Positions 10,451 through 21,285 of a stretch of DNA of 64,000 nucleotides are shown here, piece after piece (the first letter of the stretch is position 1; each line of letters begins with the position of its first letter). A model generated the notes under the pieces. It was not told where the DNA came from. It ran no database searches and saw only the letters and a program-made list of their open reading frames with translations. Source of the stretch: Macrosoma leucophasiata (lineage: Eukaryota > Arthropoda > Insecta > Lepidoptera > Hedylidae); assembly GCA_036365455.1 (NCBI GenBank), contig JAWQUS010000008.1:21001501-21065500 (forward strand), given 5' to 3'. The translations under genes and the position numbers were made by a program.

Positions 10451-10744
10451 CAGGTTTTTAAATATTAGCATTTTTTTTTTAACATTGTTATTTTTATATA
10501 AATTACTGACAATAACGAACACATATAAGGAAGATTTATCCAATATGATGACAAAAGTTGGTAGTTGTGCCTATTTTTCAAAAATTTCAATGATTCGTTT
10601 TCTTTATATAAAATTTTGAACTGCTCCTGAAAGACTCGACGTATGTAAAACCGTTATTGTTAATAGGAGCCATTAATAAGTATCATTCATCACAAAAATT
10701 TAAACCAGTAATCGCACTCCTAATTTTCCTTTTTTAATTGTCAC

Positions 10745-10830
10745 TGGATTTATCTTAGTGGTTTAGTGGTAACAGAGCATCACTACTAAATCTATGGTCC
10801 AAGGGTTCAATCTGAAATATTCTGCAGTGA
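10745..10830 (+). repeat. tRNA-like SINE fragment
   Basis: Box A-like TTAGTGGTTTAGTGGTAAC and box B-like AAGGGTTCAATCTG lie at tRNA spacing, with ATCACTACTAAATC between. The acceptor stem does not close. Decayed tRNA-derived head. Confidence 0.45.
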
Positions 10831-11159
10831 TCAGAGAATATGAAAATTCTGGTCTACACTACGTGCAGCGAACGTAGGCTTCTAGGTCATTTGTACGTAT
10901 CTTTACATTTTATTTTATCCCAACACAGGTGATTACTGTGTTGTTTTTGCATAAATAGTTATATTATCTAGGTACACAAAACATACATTTCGCGATATCT
11001 CATTCTTATGGACACTGTTCATCATACGTTAAAAAGTCGCCGGTGCGTTTTAAAATCCAAACGGTACCCCCAAAAATTCGTAATGACCGTCCGGGGTACT
11101 AAGTAAATGCTGTAAGCTCTATTTACATATTTGCCATTAATATTTGATGGTATCCAGAG

Positions 11160-11210
11160 CTAGGATCTAATGAGGTAAAGTAGTTATTACCTTGCCTCAT
11201 TAGATCTTAG
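11160..11210. other. Stable hairpin with 16-bp stem
   Basis: CTAGGATCTAATGAGG pairs with CCTCATTAGATCTTAG with one mismatch. Inside it AGGTAA faces TATTACCT, extending the stem. No flanking repeat is recognised. It could be a foldback remnant or a small-RNA hairpin. Confidence 0.55.
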
Positions 11211-13097
11211 TGGCTTCGAAAATACGAGCAATGCCTCAATATACGGTAATGGATATTTTATCAGATTTTGTCCGTTCGTAAAGAAGTTTATAGTCAATAA
11301 TCATTTGCCATTTCTATATTCCTGATTGACTAATCTTCACATAAGTCCTGAATGCTTAAATTTTGATCATCACATATGAAATATTAATAAATTTGGAAAA
11401 ACTGCCTTTTGTGCTTTACGCGTGATAAAAGATCGTTGGGTACCTGTGTCGATTAATACTTAAGGTTTAGGATTAATTGTTGTAAAATTTTACATGGTTA
11501 AATTCTATGGCTTTTAATAAAAATTCTTTCTTTAATCATTAATATCTTTGATATGCCTCATCGTGACGGAATATCTCCTCGGCCACGTAACCTTTAGCTT
11601 AACTCAATGGTACAGGTCGCAACGTGGTACGGCACACATTGACTGACATATCTTCAGGCTGTCGCGGTGGACTGAGCGGATTATTTGGGTATTAGGTGTC
11701 CACGAGTGTATACTGTGATATGGCACATTGTTAAACTGATTCCTTAAATTTGTGCACTACAATGCGGCTGGAGCGCATTGTGTGTCACAATGGGTTATTG
11801 AAATTGATGTTCATAAGCGTAGTTTGGAAGTTAATTAATTTAGGAGCTGGTACAATGTTGGACAATATTTGTTTAATGTTATCAAATCAACCCTGGACCT
11901 CAAGTTGTAAAACTTTTTGGGATATATCGTTAAAGTTACCTACCTTGACATGAGTTTGGTCGTGGTACGGTTATTTTTGGAATATAAGTTAGCTTAATGG
12001 TATGGCTAGACTTGTGTATGAAATTGTACAAAATCTGCCTACCCTGTGAACTTATGTAATGCGATCAAACTAATCGCGACCTTACTGTCAAAATCAGATG
12101 CATTAAATTTCCAGTTATCTCTTTCATCCGCGCCAAGGGATGCGAAATTCCTTCACGTATTAATCAAATGATTAGAGACGTTCATTGAGTCTTTCATGCG
12201 TTTTTAAATATAATGAAGTAGCATATTACAGTGTGTGTCCAATTAAAGTTTGAAGCGTCGGTTGTCATTTTGCTGCGAAAAGTTTTCTGTATTGTTACAC
12301 AAGCTTCTCTACTTCCCTACGTAGAACTTCACTGCGGCACTTGAACAAGTTTCAAACGACACTTGCCTACGTTACCCGGTTGGTCACCTTCGTAACTGTG
12401 GAGTGGCAATGAAATCCAACTTTATTCGCCCCGTTAATATAGTGGCTTGAAAACGTTTGCCCTTGTCAGGTATCGCATTCTTATTACACTTGTGCAAAAC
12501 AAAATATTTGTATTCTGTTCTTTTCAAATTCTAGTCCAAGAAGGAGTATAAAATATATGATAGCTTACTATCGATAGATATAGATCATCAGATAGTATAA
12601 ATCATCTTGCAACAAATTGATACCTAACTTTCGATGCGGTAATTGGAAAGCTGTTTAGACCAATACAATAAATTTCTTTGTTGATAATAATTAAGAATTT
12701 ATTATACATATAAAGGTTGGTTCAATATACTAAAGTGTATATTTAAGGTTTGAATTGGCATAGAAGTAAGTATGTTATTCAATTTCCAAATAAAACACTT
12801 TGAATCAGGTGAATGACGTCTTATATCTGCAGAAATGAGGCAATAATGAAAAGAACGCTTGCGATGTTCATTACATATTAATTTATGCTATAAATAATTT
12901 AACTGTCAATGCAATGTGTTTGAATCGAGTCATATTGTGTTATGATCTATAAATGCCTGCTTTGAAGCCGTGACCTCATAGAAAGCGATTGTAAATACAA
13001 ACAAGAAGGAAACGCTATGACTTATCACACATTGTTATATACATTTAGCCCCTTATTCATAAACGTATTTTAGCTAAAGTGTTGATAATCTCGCCTT
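11211..13097. other. Unannotated stretch
   Basis: No known repeat or gene recognised over about 1.9 kb. Open frames (for example 11750-11953 plus) have no motifs. Scattered moderately GC-rich patches lie at 11570-11720 and 12300-12470. Confidence 0.45.
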
Positions 13098-13180
13098 TGT
13101 CTTTATTTATTTATTTAAGCTTTCTTCCACAACAAGTTCATGAGGCGGACTTAATGCTAAGAAGCATTCTTGACTTCGTC
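13098..13180 (-). repeat. LINE 3'-end fragment
   Basis: TTTATTTATTTATTTAAGC followed by GAGGCGGACTTAATGC and AGAAGCATTCTTG resembles, on the minus strand, the 3' end of a non-LTR element with an AAATAAATAAA tail. Clade unassigned. Confidence 0.5.
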
Positions 13181-13571
13181 TTTCTTAATCCTGCGCAATT
13201 GATACCTAATGCAATTGACTTGCTATTCTGCCTTCCTCAATTTTGACTGGAAAATGTATTCCTGTATGTGTCATTACCGTAGAAAATTCTGGAAATTCCC
13301 TCACTCTTTATTCCTTCCTTTGTCAACCAAAGAATTGACAAATTTCTGCTTTTTATGACTAGTTATTTCGAATATGCGTTGTTCTGAAGTGACTATTAGT
13401 TTTAATTAATTTAAAATTAACTGAACAAATTTCCTGTTTCCTCTTGTTACCGCGTCTTGTGTGCTTCCACCTTATAAACTTGCCTGTTTTGTAGACTATA
13501 TTTAGCTGACAAATCATTGTGGCTTGTAGTTGTCTGGTAAACAATTTAGTAATTCGATTTCGTTCTATTGA

Positions 13572-13938
13572 AAACCAGCCAAGTACGAGTCGGGCTCGAG
13601 CCCGAAGTGTTCTGAACAAAACGACAAAATTATCACGATAATTATATGGGACTTATACTATGGGACTAAACATTTATTTGTTTTTAGTTATTTTTTAAAT
13701 AAATATATAACTAGGTAACCTGAAAATATTTGAAATGTCCACCTATTACCCTTATTAATATCGAGGAAAAACCCGTTAGCTGTATGGGAGTGCCCCTCGA
13801 ATGAAAATTTATACTTTTTAGCTGTCACGGTTCCTGAAATACAGCCTGGTGACAGTCGGTCAGACAGACGGACGAACGAACAGCGGAGTCTTAGTAATAG
13901 GATCCTGTTTTTACGCTTTGCGTAAGGAACCCTAACCT
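13572..13938 (+). repeat. GACA-microsatellite-associated repeat, near full length
   Basis: Opens with AAACCAGCCAAGTACGAGTC, passes through ACAGCCTGGTGACAG and a short GAC-rich run, and closes with CAGCGGAGTCTTAGTAATAG and GGAACCCTAA. Open frames crossing it are not genes. Confidence 0.75.
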
Positions 13939-14300
13939 GACTCATTAGGTATAATTATTACCTATATCTACGATTAACAGAAATACATTACGTACATACC
14001 ATGTACCATGTTTGTTCTGTTGACAAAGATATTGGATTAATTCACAAATTTTAATCACACAATTGAATTTGTTAAAAATAATGCATGTTTTTTTTTAATT
14101 TGGAAAATGTTTTAATGTTTGAAATTAGTTTGTTTTATCTTTTTCCCATTTGCTTGTGTTTTATTTGGGCATGCAGTTTACACCTGTAATTGAGGTGGCA
14201 CTAAACAATATTATTTTTCTTTTAAATCTCTGTAAATGTATAGTGTACCCTTTGTTGGTGCAACTTTAAATTATATAAATAAATACCATTAACAATATTG
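13939..14300. other. Unannotated A+T-rich stretch
   Basis: No gene or repeat recognised. Confidence 0.45.
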
Positions 14301-14358
14301 TATGTATGTATGTATCTTTAGGACAGGTCCCTAACGGGGTAGGCGGAGAGTGTAGAGA
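14301..14358 (-). repeat. RTE-type LINE 3' end fragment
   Basis: The minus strand reads CTCTCCGCCTACCCCGTTAG, then GGGACCTGTC and ATACATACATACATACA. It matches the ends at 32383 and 54272, where the same bases encode the last residues of an RTE-like ORF. Confidence 0.65.
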
Positions 14359-14420
14359 AGAAGATAAATATTGTGCTTGCTAAAAATTACTTCCACGCTT
14401 AATTTACTTCCATTTTTTCC

Positions 14421-14662
14421 CTGCTTCGGAGGGCACGTTAAGCCGTCGGTCCCGGTTGCTATCGATGGATAGCAGTCGTTAAACCTTGTCGGAGGCCTTA
14501 TGGGCTGTTTGAAAACATCCGACAGTGGGTTGGCCACTAACCCACCCACCTCCACCAATCCGCATTAGAGCAGCGTGGTGGAGTAAGCTCCAGGCCTCCC
14601 CCCAAAAAGGGGAGAGACTCGTGCCCAGCAGTGGGACGTATAATGGGTTGCCATTATAAATG
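14421..14662 (+). repeat. SINE-3 tail without the 5S-like head
   Basis: CTTCGGAGGGCACGTTAAGC through GGGTTGCCATTATAA equals the 3' two-thirds of the elements at 30537 and 37364, in opposite orientation to them. The 5S-like segment is absent, so this is either a 5'-truncated SINE or the partner LINE's own tail. Confidence 0.7.
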
Positions 14663-14744
14663 GGACTATACACGGGAGGGGCTGCACTAAGTTATTTTAG
14701 AGTTATGCGTTATATTACAGATGCTTGTAATCGTTTTTTGTGTA

Positions 14745-14975
14745 AGGAGCTGGAGCGTAGGCACCACCGCATTACCTAATCTATCTGCCGCCAAATGGTA
14801 GTGTTCAGCACTTTCGTGTTCGGGTTAGATGCTAATGTATGGCCCTGTAATAACTATCACAGAGACAGAACAACTTAAGTTTCATGGGTGGCAACGCATC
14901 TGCATTTTGACTGCTACATATTACTGAACTGCATGCTTGTCTGCTGTTATCTTGCTGCATGCTTGTCTGATGACC
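14745..14975 (+). repeat. SINE-1 copy, subfamily 1B, rearranged 3' end
   Basis: Contains GTAGGCACCACCGC, CTATCTGCCGCCAAATGG and TAATAACTATCACAGAGAC. The 3' end has ACTGCATGCTTGTCTG and CTGCATGCTTGTCTGATG, so the terminal 20-mer is duplicated and the poly-A lost. The first ~20 bp are missing. Confidence 0.75.
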
Positions 14976-14991
14976 TTCTTTTCTATACATA

Positions 14992-15287
14992 TAAATAAAA
15001 TAGGAGTGTCTGTTTGTAATATAAAAATAACCGCTTTTTACTAAATGCTTATGTATGTATACACGGTACATATACCAATACAACATTTTTTACAATTTTT
15101 TCTGTCTGTCTGTTGCCGCTAATCTCGGGAACGGCGGGGCCGATTTTGACGGAACTTTCACTGGCAGATAGCTTATGTAATAAGGAGTAACTTAGGCTAC
15201 TTTTATACTAGCTGCGCCCACGACTTAGTCTGGGTAGATACTGAACAATCATACATTCTCACGCGGACGAAGTCGCGGGCACAACTA
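14992..15287 (+). mobile_element. Helitron-like element, second copy of the 6087 family
   Basis: Starts TCTATACATATAAATAAAAT and ends GAAGTCGCGGGCACAACTAT, where one base of the expected CAGCTAG terminus has changed. Has the short stem CGCG-GACGAAGT-CGCG just before the end and the same 80-bp terminal inverted-repeat module as 6435-6519. Lacks the internal duplication of the first copy. Confidence 0.6.
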
Positions 15288-15603
15288 TTTACTTAATAAA
15301 AGCGCGAGGCCATTTTATGACTTAATACTGTAAATACTCTATTCATAAATTAACCCAATTTATCAGCGTATAATGCAAGTAGACCTAACTATGCAGTTAA
15401 TTATCTCGAATAGTTCATTGACTTGCTGTATAAAGTAGATAGTGCACTTGTCCGTTTTTAATATATAAATAACATTACCAAACTTCATTCATTTCATGGC
15501 CGAAATCTACATTATTTCACAGTAACACGCCAGCAACTAATGATATTCCAAAATTAATATCGTTAAGCCATGGTTTTCATATATGTCTGTATAGAGTATA
15601 TTT
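15288..15603. other. Unannotated stretch
   Basis: A+T-rich; no gene or repeat recognised. Confidence 0.45.
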
Positions 15604-15884
15604 CTTTTTTTTTTAATGTAATAATGGATGTGACAAACAAGCTTGCAGTTCACATTAATGTTAAGTGATGACTGCAGCCTATAGACACTCACACTTAGAC
15701 AAAGGTCAAAATGCAGATGCGTTACCACTCCAGAGGCCTATGGTGTTATGCCTCTGTGCCGGAAATTACAGGGCCGTACATTAATTACCACCTGACCGGA
15801 AGACGATAGTGCTGAACACGACCATTTAGCGGCAAGTATATTAGGTAATGCGGACGGAGCTCGCGGGCGAGCTCTACCACCAGT
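15604..15884 (-). repeat. SINE-1 copy, subfamily 1A, near full length
   Basis: T-run, then AATGGATGTGACAAACAAGC through GCCGGAAATTACAGGGCCG and GTATATTAGGTAATGCGG to CTCTACCACCAGT. A short loss near GGTGCCTACGCC removes part of the promoter-proximal block. Confidence 0.87.
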
Positions 15885-15956
15885 AAAAACGTATTTTAAC
15901 GTAGAGCGGCATGACATGGCCAATTATTTGTTAAAGATTTTTTAAAATATACTTAA

Positions 15957-16078
15957 TAAAGGCGGCAAACAAGCATGCAGTTCACTTTGATATTAAATGA
16001 TGATTGCAGCTTAACACAAAACAGGGTCAAAATGCAGTTGCGTTTCCACCCTTGAGACCTATTACAGGGCAGTAAGAT
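15957..16078 (-). repeat. SINE-1 3' half, degenerate
   Basis: GGCGGCAAACAAGCATGCAG followed by TGATGATTGCAGC and CAAAATGCAGTTGCGT is the 3' half of SINE-1, 72 bp from the preceding copy in the same orientation. Confidence 0.7.
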
Positions 16079-16224
16079 TCATTATCATAATTTAAATGAT
16101 AACACGTTCACTGCTGGACCAAAAAACTCCCCATAATATTTATATGGGGAGATAAACTTTGAAGGGGATATGCTTTAATGACTTGGTATGCGAAGGTACC
16201 TATTCGCTAGCGATCGTAGTGGTA

Positions 16225-16365
16225 GTTTTATCATATGACGCTTTGCACCTACACCTATTGGAATGGTTTCACCGACATTGTTCGCTTGATTGACTTTGGA
16301 AGAATTCTCTTCCACTAAGAGAATTCTTTCGCGAGTGGACGGTGAAGACCCTACGTCCCGACGCT
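16225..16365 (+). repeat. Two-copy dispersed repeat with EcoRI-site hairpin
   Basis: Shares blocks GGTTTCACCGACATTG, TTGATTGACTTTGG and GAAGAATTCTCTTCCACT with 41120-41235. At 16301-16327 a perfect 11-bp inverted repeat AGAATTCTCTT/AAGAGAATTCT surrounds a 5-nt loop. Non-coding; unknown family. Confidence 0.5.
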
Positions 16366-16459
16366 GTATGTATGTAAATTATTATAGGTATATAAAAAAT
16401 TAATATCTCTTCATCTTGTTGATCTGTATATAAACGACCAATTTTATGTTTATAAAAGA

Positions 16460-16690
16460 CTAGCTGACCCGGCAAACTTCGTATTGCCTCAGAATGAAAA
16501 TATGATATGTGTCAAAGGTTTGATAGATACGGACTATTTGTATGGGAAAATTAAATAGTGGTTTTTACTATTTTCCTTCAATTTCTTCATATTTTCTTAC
16601 CTTTTAAACATTCCCTGGACTTCCAAAAATCATTCAAAATCAGTATTAGCCAAATCGGTCCAGCCATTCACGCGTGATGCCGTTGACCAA
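16460..16690 (-). mobile_element. Helitron-like element, 8205 family, 5'-truncated
   Basis: The CTAG terminus is at the left (CTAGCTGACCCGGCAAAC). Landmarks TTTGATAGATACGGACTA and TTCCCTGGACTTCC are present, and similarity fades after AAATCGGTCCAGCC. The TC end is not found. Confidence 0.6.
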
Positions 16691-17198
16691 GGAAAACGGG
16701 TTGCATTTTTATTGGAAACTATTGATTCCATGCCATGTATCCTATTGTTCGCTTGTCAAACACTTCTGTGTGCCTACAGTGTTTAACAAGCGTGGAAATC
16801 TATACAATTTTTGACGTACATCTTGTCAAAGTTTGGTTGATTCTAATGTTTACTAATATTTAGTTTATTCGTATCTAAATATTTACTAAAATTTGTTTCA
16901 GTAATGATAAAATGACAATTTTCTTTTGTGTGTAAACATTGCGAAACATTTAGAATGCTCTCTATGTAAAAAATAGTAGATAGAACAAGATCCACGCGCG
17001 TCGCAAATATTGTTCTGAAACTCTACCAAAAGTGCTTGTTTTAAAATTTATGCAAAACGACTTCAGTTAAATATTAAATATACTTGTTAATTCCAGTCAC
17101 AACACTTCCAATATTCCGATGGAATACCTATTTGTTTTTGTGAATCGTCAACATTATCTGTAGTACCATTCAACCATAAGCTGGTTAAATTGAGTAAT
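16691..17198. other. Unannotated stretch
   Basis: No gene or repeat recognised. Confidence 0.4.
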
Positions 17199-17421
17199 GG
17201 TACGATTCCGAGCTCCGCTTCGCAACAGTGCTGGCGCTGCAGTGCTGCCGCAGCTCCATATTTCTCAATTTTCTATTGCGTTGCTGCCACGACGCGACAT
17301 TGTCGCTTGTCTCTGAATGTCATCTCATAGAAACTTATAGAGAATATAATGAAGACCCGAAGCAGCAATGCAGCACTGCAGCGGCAGCACTGCTGCGTGC
17401 AGAGGAGTTCAGAATCGTACC
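17199..17421. mobile_element. Long-TIR foldback MITE (223 bp)
   Basis: Inverted arms of about 60 bp begin GGTACGATTC and contain CAGTGCTG...CGCTGCAGTGCTGC on one side and its complement on the other, with indels. TAA lies next to both ends (TAAt...tTAA), compatible with a Harbinger-type 3-bp target, but with one extra mismatched base. Non-coding; the Ala/Gln-rich open frames are shadows of the CAG-rich arms. Confidence 0.7.
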
Positions 17422-18350
17422 TTAAATTATATTTCATATTAAGTCTATTCAATGCTGTCTCATTACGCGTTCTCTTAATTTATTTCACTGATATTGGTGC
17501 ACACATATACAAGGGTTTATTGTATATCAATGGGTGCACAATACTTTTTTCTGTTTCTCTAAAGGACTTGTTGAGGAGTTCTAAATTTGTTGTAGTCGTA
17601 CGTATTCATGGATGGTATACATCTATACATCCAGGATTTACCAGATTGCCAGTTCCATTTTTGAATTTCACTAAAAACATGTTACCGCTGTTGCCAAGCC
17701 CCATCGGAATTAAGAAGCTTCCAAATTCTGCAATAAAGCATTCAAATATCTAGTAATATTGTAAAATTATCGAAATTAATTCAGAGAATATGTAAAATAC
17801 ACACAATTCAGCATTTTTTTATTAGTCGATAAGCTAAAGAACAAATCAAATTGATATAAATAATAATATATATATATGACCTACTTAAGTGATGTCAAAC
17901 AAATTTAAATCATTAAATTAAATTATAAATAAAATTTTAAAAAGAGTAAAGTAATTATTGACTCTTCATTATTGCTAGGCTTTTATCTCTGTTCGTAATT
18001 TAATTTTTCTTCCAAGTGTATAATATATTTCCAATTCATTCGTCACTTATTAACAGTGTACCCACGCGAGGATTTTCTGATTAATTTTTCACTGGTATAA
18101 ATAGAAGGTAACTGCCGAAAATAAGACTGAATTGATTTAAACTCAATTCATCGCTAATAGAGATCAATCGTTTTAGCCTGTCCTGTTAGATAATGCACAA
18201 ACATTGTAAATTAGATTAATTTCCATCTGATCGTAGGCAAACATGCTGCATAAATAGATACTAGACATTTAATGGCTGATAAGTGCTTAGCAAACTTTTC
18301 TTTTGAACAAGACTGGAAGACCAAGACTGACCCACTAAGACCCACTAAGA
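17422..18350. other. Unannotated stretch
   Basis: The plus frame 17349-17753 (134 codons) begins inside the MITE arm and has no motif. The rest is A+T-rich, including a short (TA)n near 17866. Confidence 0.45.
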
Positions 18351-18510
18351 CTGTAATTGCCGGGACAGAGGCATAATACCTTAGGCCTCAGGAGCGGTAA
18401 CACATCTGCATTTTGACCTTGGTCTTTGTGTGGGTGTCAACAGGCTGCAGTCATCACTTAACATCAATGTGAACTGCATGCTTGTTTGCCGCCTAAGTAA
18501 CATAAAAACA
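18351..18510 (+). repeat. SINE-1 (1A) 3' half
   Basis: TGTAATTGCCGGGACAGAGG through GGCTGCAGTCATCACTTAAC to TTTGCCGCCTAAGTAACAT plus short A-run. 5'-truncated, as expected for retrotransposition. Confidence 0.8.
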
Positions 18511-19138
18511 TAGTGAGCTTATTGTATCGGTCAGCTTATTGTAAAATCATACTTACCAATGTACTTAGTTACTTCTCTCTAACTACAATGACTTGATACT
18601 TTATCGTATCACCGTTAAGCAGTTGATTATTTTAGAATAGATTACAGAATAGCGATAACTACCAACATTCCGTCTTTGTTATTTATTACAACCACTTAAG
18701 AAAAGTGTAACCGATTTAAATTACATTGTTATAAGCTTTAAGTATAATCTCGCTAATAATGTCAAGACTTGTTCCATTTTCTTTTATTATTTAAAATAGG
18801 TTTTTATCGTATGATAATTTAGTTAGCCGAGCGCACTGCTGTACTGAGTTTTAGTTTATTGGGTTGTTGGCGTAATTAAAAGACTAAATTATGATACTGA
18901 ATAAACTTATATTATATTGAACTTTTATATTTGGAAGCAATGTGTCTAGCTCCTATCACACGTACGGGACGAATAGATAATGAACAAAGACTGTGTCGAT
19001 AGCGAGGTACAGGCGTGTACAAAACATAGTCACATAACAACTTCTAGACATTAATTTTTGTAACTAATTTATGAATAAATTAAACACTGAGAGCCCAAAC
19101 ATGTATTTTTTAACATTGACATATATAGTATCCAACGA
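18511..19138. other. Unannotated stretch
   Basis: A+T-rich; no gene or repeat recognised. Confidence 0.4.
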
Positions 19139-19382
19139 GAAATAATGCACATCGACCTCAGGAAGGAGATTTCGGCTTATTTCGGGTCTGTAGAGCGTTT
19201 CTCTTCTGAGATCTTTTTCGCACCTTACCAATATGACGTTTGTGCACCATTTTGATCAAGTTTTGACCAATACCGGACTATCAGTGCTTACGTAGGCAGT
19301 GTGCAGCAGAGATAACGCTCTACGAAGACGAAACTAGCCGATTGTCACTTTCATATGCTCGAGTGCAATATCTATTGATGAT
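19139..19382 (+). repeat. Two-copy element sharing a conserved core with 40671-40881
   Basis: Short imperfect inverted ends (AATGCACATCGACC / CTCGAGTGCAATAT). An approximately 70-bp block beginning CAGTGCTTACGTAGGCAGTG and ending ACTAGCCGATTGTC is nearly identical in the second copy, and TGTAGAGCG/CGCTCTACG form an inner inverted pair. Looks like a MITE; no target duplication identified. Confidence 0.55.
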
Positions 19383-19623
19383 ATATCAAAACATATTCAC
19401 GTTTCAACACCGATGAGTTGTCATGTTTTGCCTCTAATTAGAAATTACGCTGTCGTACTCGGAATAAACAGAAAAAAAATCATCTAGGTAGTTAGCGCCA
19501 CACGTTTTTGAGTTCGGCCTGTATAATTCAGGATTCAATTATTATAGTACCTATTTAGGTACTTATTTCATAGCTGTTTTTATTGGTAAGGAGTTGAAAT
19601 AAAAAACTAAGGAAAAGGAAAAC

Positions 19624-19899
19624 GTAACTTCACGCCAGTAATCCCCGAAGGGGTAGGCAGAGGTAAATGCATGCATTCAAGCATACATGCAAACACCCAC
19701 GATTCGCCGGCAATGTTTTGGCCCATGTGACAGTGGCGAACCTGATGACATTTCCGGGCACATTACCAAATTTCGAGGTATTGGGAAATTTTCAAAAAAA
19801 TTAATAATCCCAATAGAACCATAGATAAAGGACTTTACACACCGTGTCACAGTCACAGTGTCACAGTGGCCTGCTACCACTAAGCTACCGGGGCAGTTT
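19624..19899 (-). repeat. SINE-2 copy, left member of a head-to-head pair
   Basis: The minus strand runs from a decayed tRNA-like head (AAACTGCCCCGGTAGCTTAG) through a CAGAGATAAAG-type body to the tail TACCCCTTCGGGGATTAC and GGCGTGAAGTTAC. The head box B region is damaged. It faces 19949-20259 across a 49-bp spacer. Confidence 0.8.
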
Positions 19900-19948
19900 A
19901 CACATAGGTATACTACCTACGTATATTAATATCGATTTATTTAACGTA

Positions 19949-20259
19949 AACTGCCTCGGCAGCCTAGTGGTAGCAGGCCACTACTAATACGCTGAGGTCC
20001 TGGATTCGATTTCCGGGTAGGGGGTTATCAGAGATAATAGTGTTAAGTCCTTTATCTCTGGTTCTATTGAAATTTAACATTTTCTGGAAATTTCCCAGTA
20101 CCTCGAAGTTTGGTAATGTGCCCGGAGATGTCAACAGGCTCGCTTCCTGTTACATGGGCCAAAACGTAACCGGCGAATCGTGGGTGTGTACATGTATACT
20201 TGAATGCATACATTTACCTCTGCCTACCCCTTCGGGGATTACAGGCGTGAAGTTACGTT
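19949..20259 (+). repeat. SINE-2 copy, right member of a head-to-head pair
   Basis: AACTGCCTCGGCAGCCTAGTGGT (box A) and GGATTCGATTTCC (box B) give a clear tRNA-like head. The body runs through TTATCTCTGGTTCTATTG and AACGTAACCGGCGAATCG, and the tail is CTCTGCCTACCCCTTCGGGG then GGCGTGAAGTTACG. Almost full length. Confidence 0.85.
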
Positions 20260-20823
20260 CTTTTTAACGTCTGTCGTGATTTGAAGCCTTTGAAAAACTT
20301 TACCACGGAATACAAGTGTCTAATTTAGAAATGGTGATAGATTTAGAGAGTGTAAGTGTAGGTGTTCTTTGTAAATGACATTTTTATTACTTGTGCAAAA
20401 TACCTACACGTTCAATGGTCGCAAGTTATAAAAAAAATCACAGAAAATGATTAGTTTTTACCAACAAACACATATAAAAAGTCTTTTTTATTTTGAAGGA
20501 TAAGAAAGCTTTTCTTAAAAACTGAGTTAACAATGCCGATTTTACGGTGATCCGAACAATATCACCCTATAAAATTGTAGAGTCGTGCAAGCTCTACCAT
20601 AACAATGAGAACCTGCGCCATTGTCAGAGTGCCTTCATTTCAGTGCAATCATTTCCATCCTGTGAATATCTATATTTGGATATCATGGATATTTGATCTT
20701 ACGATTTCAGCGAGATACAAGAAAAGCTCAAAAGTTTTGCCATTAAAAGGCCTACCTACGCAGATTCCCCATTGAGTTATTTAAGTACGAGTACCATGCA
20801 CTTATAGACGTCGGTACACCATT
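20260..20823. other. Unannotated stretch
   Basis: No gene or repeat recognised. Confidence 0.4.
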
Positions 20824-20879
20824 TTGGAAGTGATGTATCATTGTAAGGCACTGGATGGATACTATAGAGGACTTGGGGT

Positions 20880-21012
20880 ATCATACCGTGGGCCTCGACA
20901 ACAGACAACAGCAACCTACAGTCGGTCGTCACTCGTCAGTCGTTTACAGAACGAGCGGTCGGCCGCACGCTCCCCCTATCGCGCTACGCCCGCCACCCGT
21001 AAGTTTTGTGAC
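20880..21012 (+). other. Candidate non-coding first exon with splice donor
   Basis: A GC-rich block of non-repetitive sequence containing the insect initiator motif TCAGT at about 20936 and TCACT just upstream. It ends CCCGCCACCC|GTAAGT with the donor at about 21000. Two frames are open across 20824-21091, but neither gives a recognisable protein, as expected for a 5' UTR exon. No TATA box. It could equally be a chance GC-rich patch or decayed element. Confidence 0.3.
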
Positions 21013-21213
21013 AGTTTTCCGCAGTGAAGACGACACTCCACACCGCGAACGGACTAGACACATCTCCGCGAAACCCACCGAACTTCCCTAGGATTACACT
21101 CAGATCAGTTTAAAAACTTAAATTGCCAATACCTGATTTGTGGCTAACTCGAAACTTTTATACCATTTGTAATCGTTTCAAACCATCTAATTTTCTTTGG
21201 TAAAATTTATTGC

Positions 21214-21285
21214 ATTCCCGTACAGATATATAAATGGTAGAGTTCAATTATTCCCGTACAGATATATAAATGGTAGAGTTCAATT
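21214..21285 (+). repeat. 36-bp tandem duplication
   Basis: The unit TTCCCGTACAGATATATAAA followed by TGGTAGAGTTCAATTA occurs twice back to back without a mismatch, so the duplication is recent. Unit function unknown. Confidence 0.9.

Noticed and set aside
17228..17753. Overlapping Ala/Gln/Cys-rich ORFs
   Set aside because: They arise from CAG/CTG-rich arms of the foldback MITE and adjacent A+T-rich DNA.
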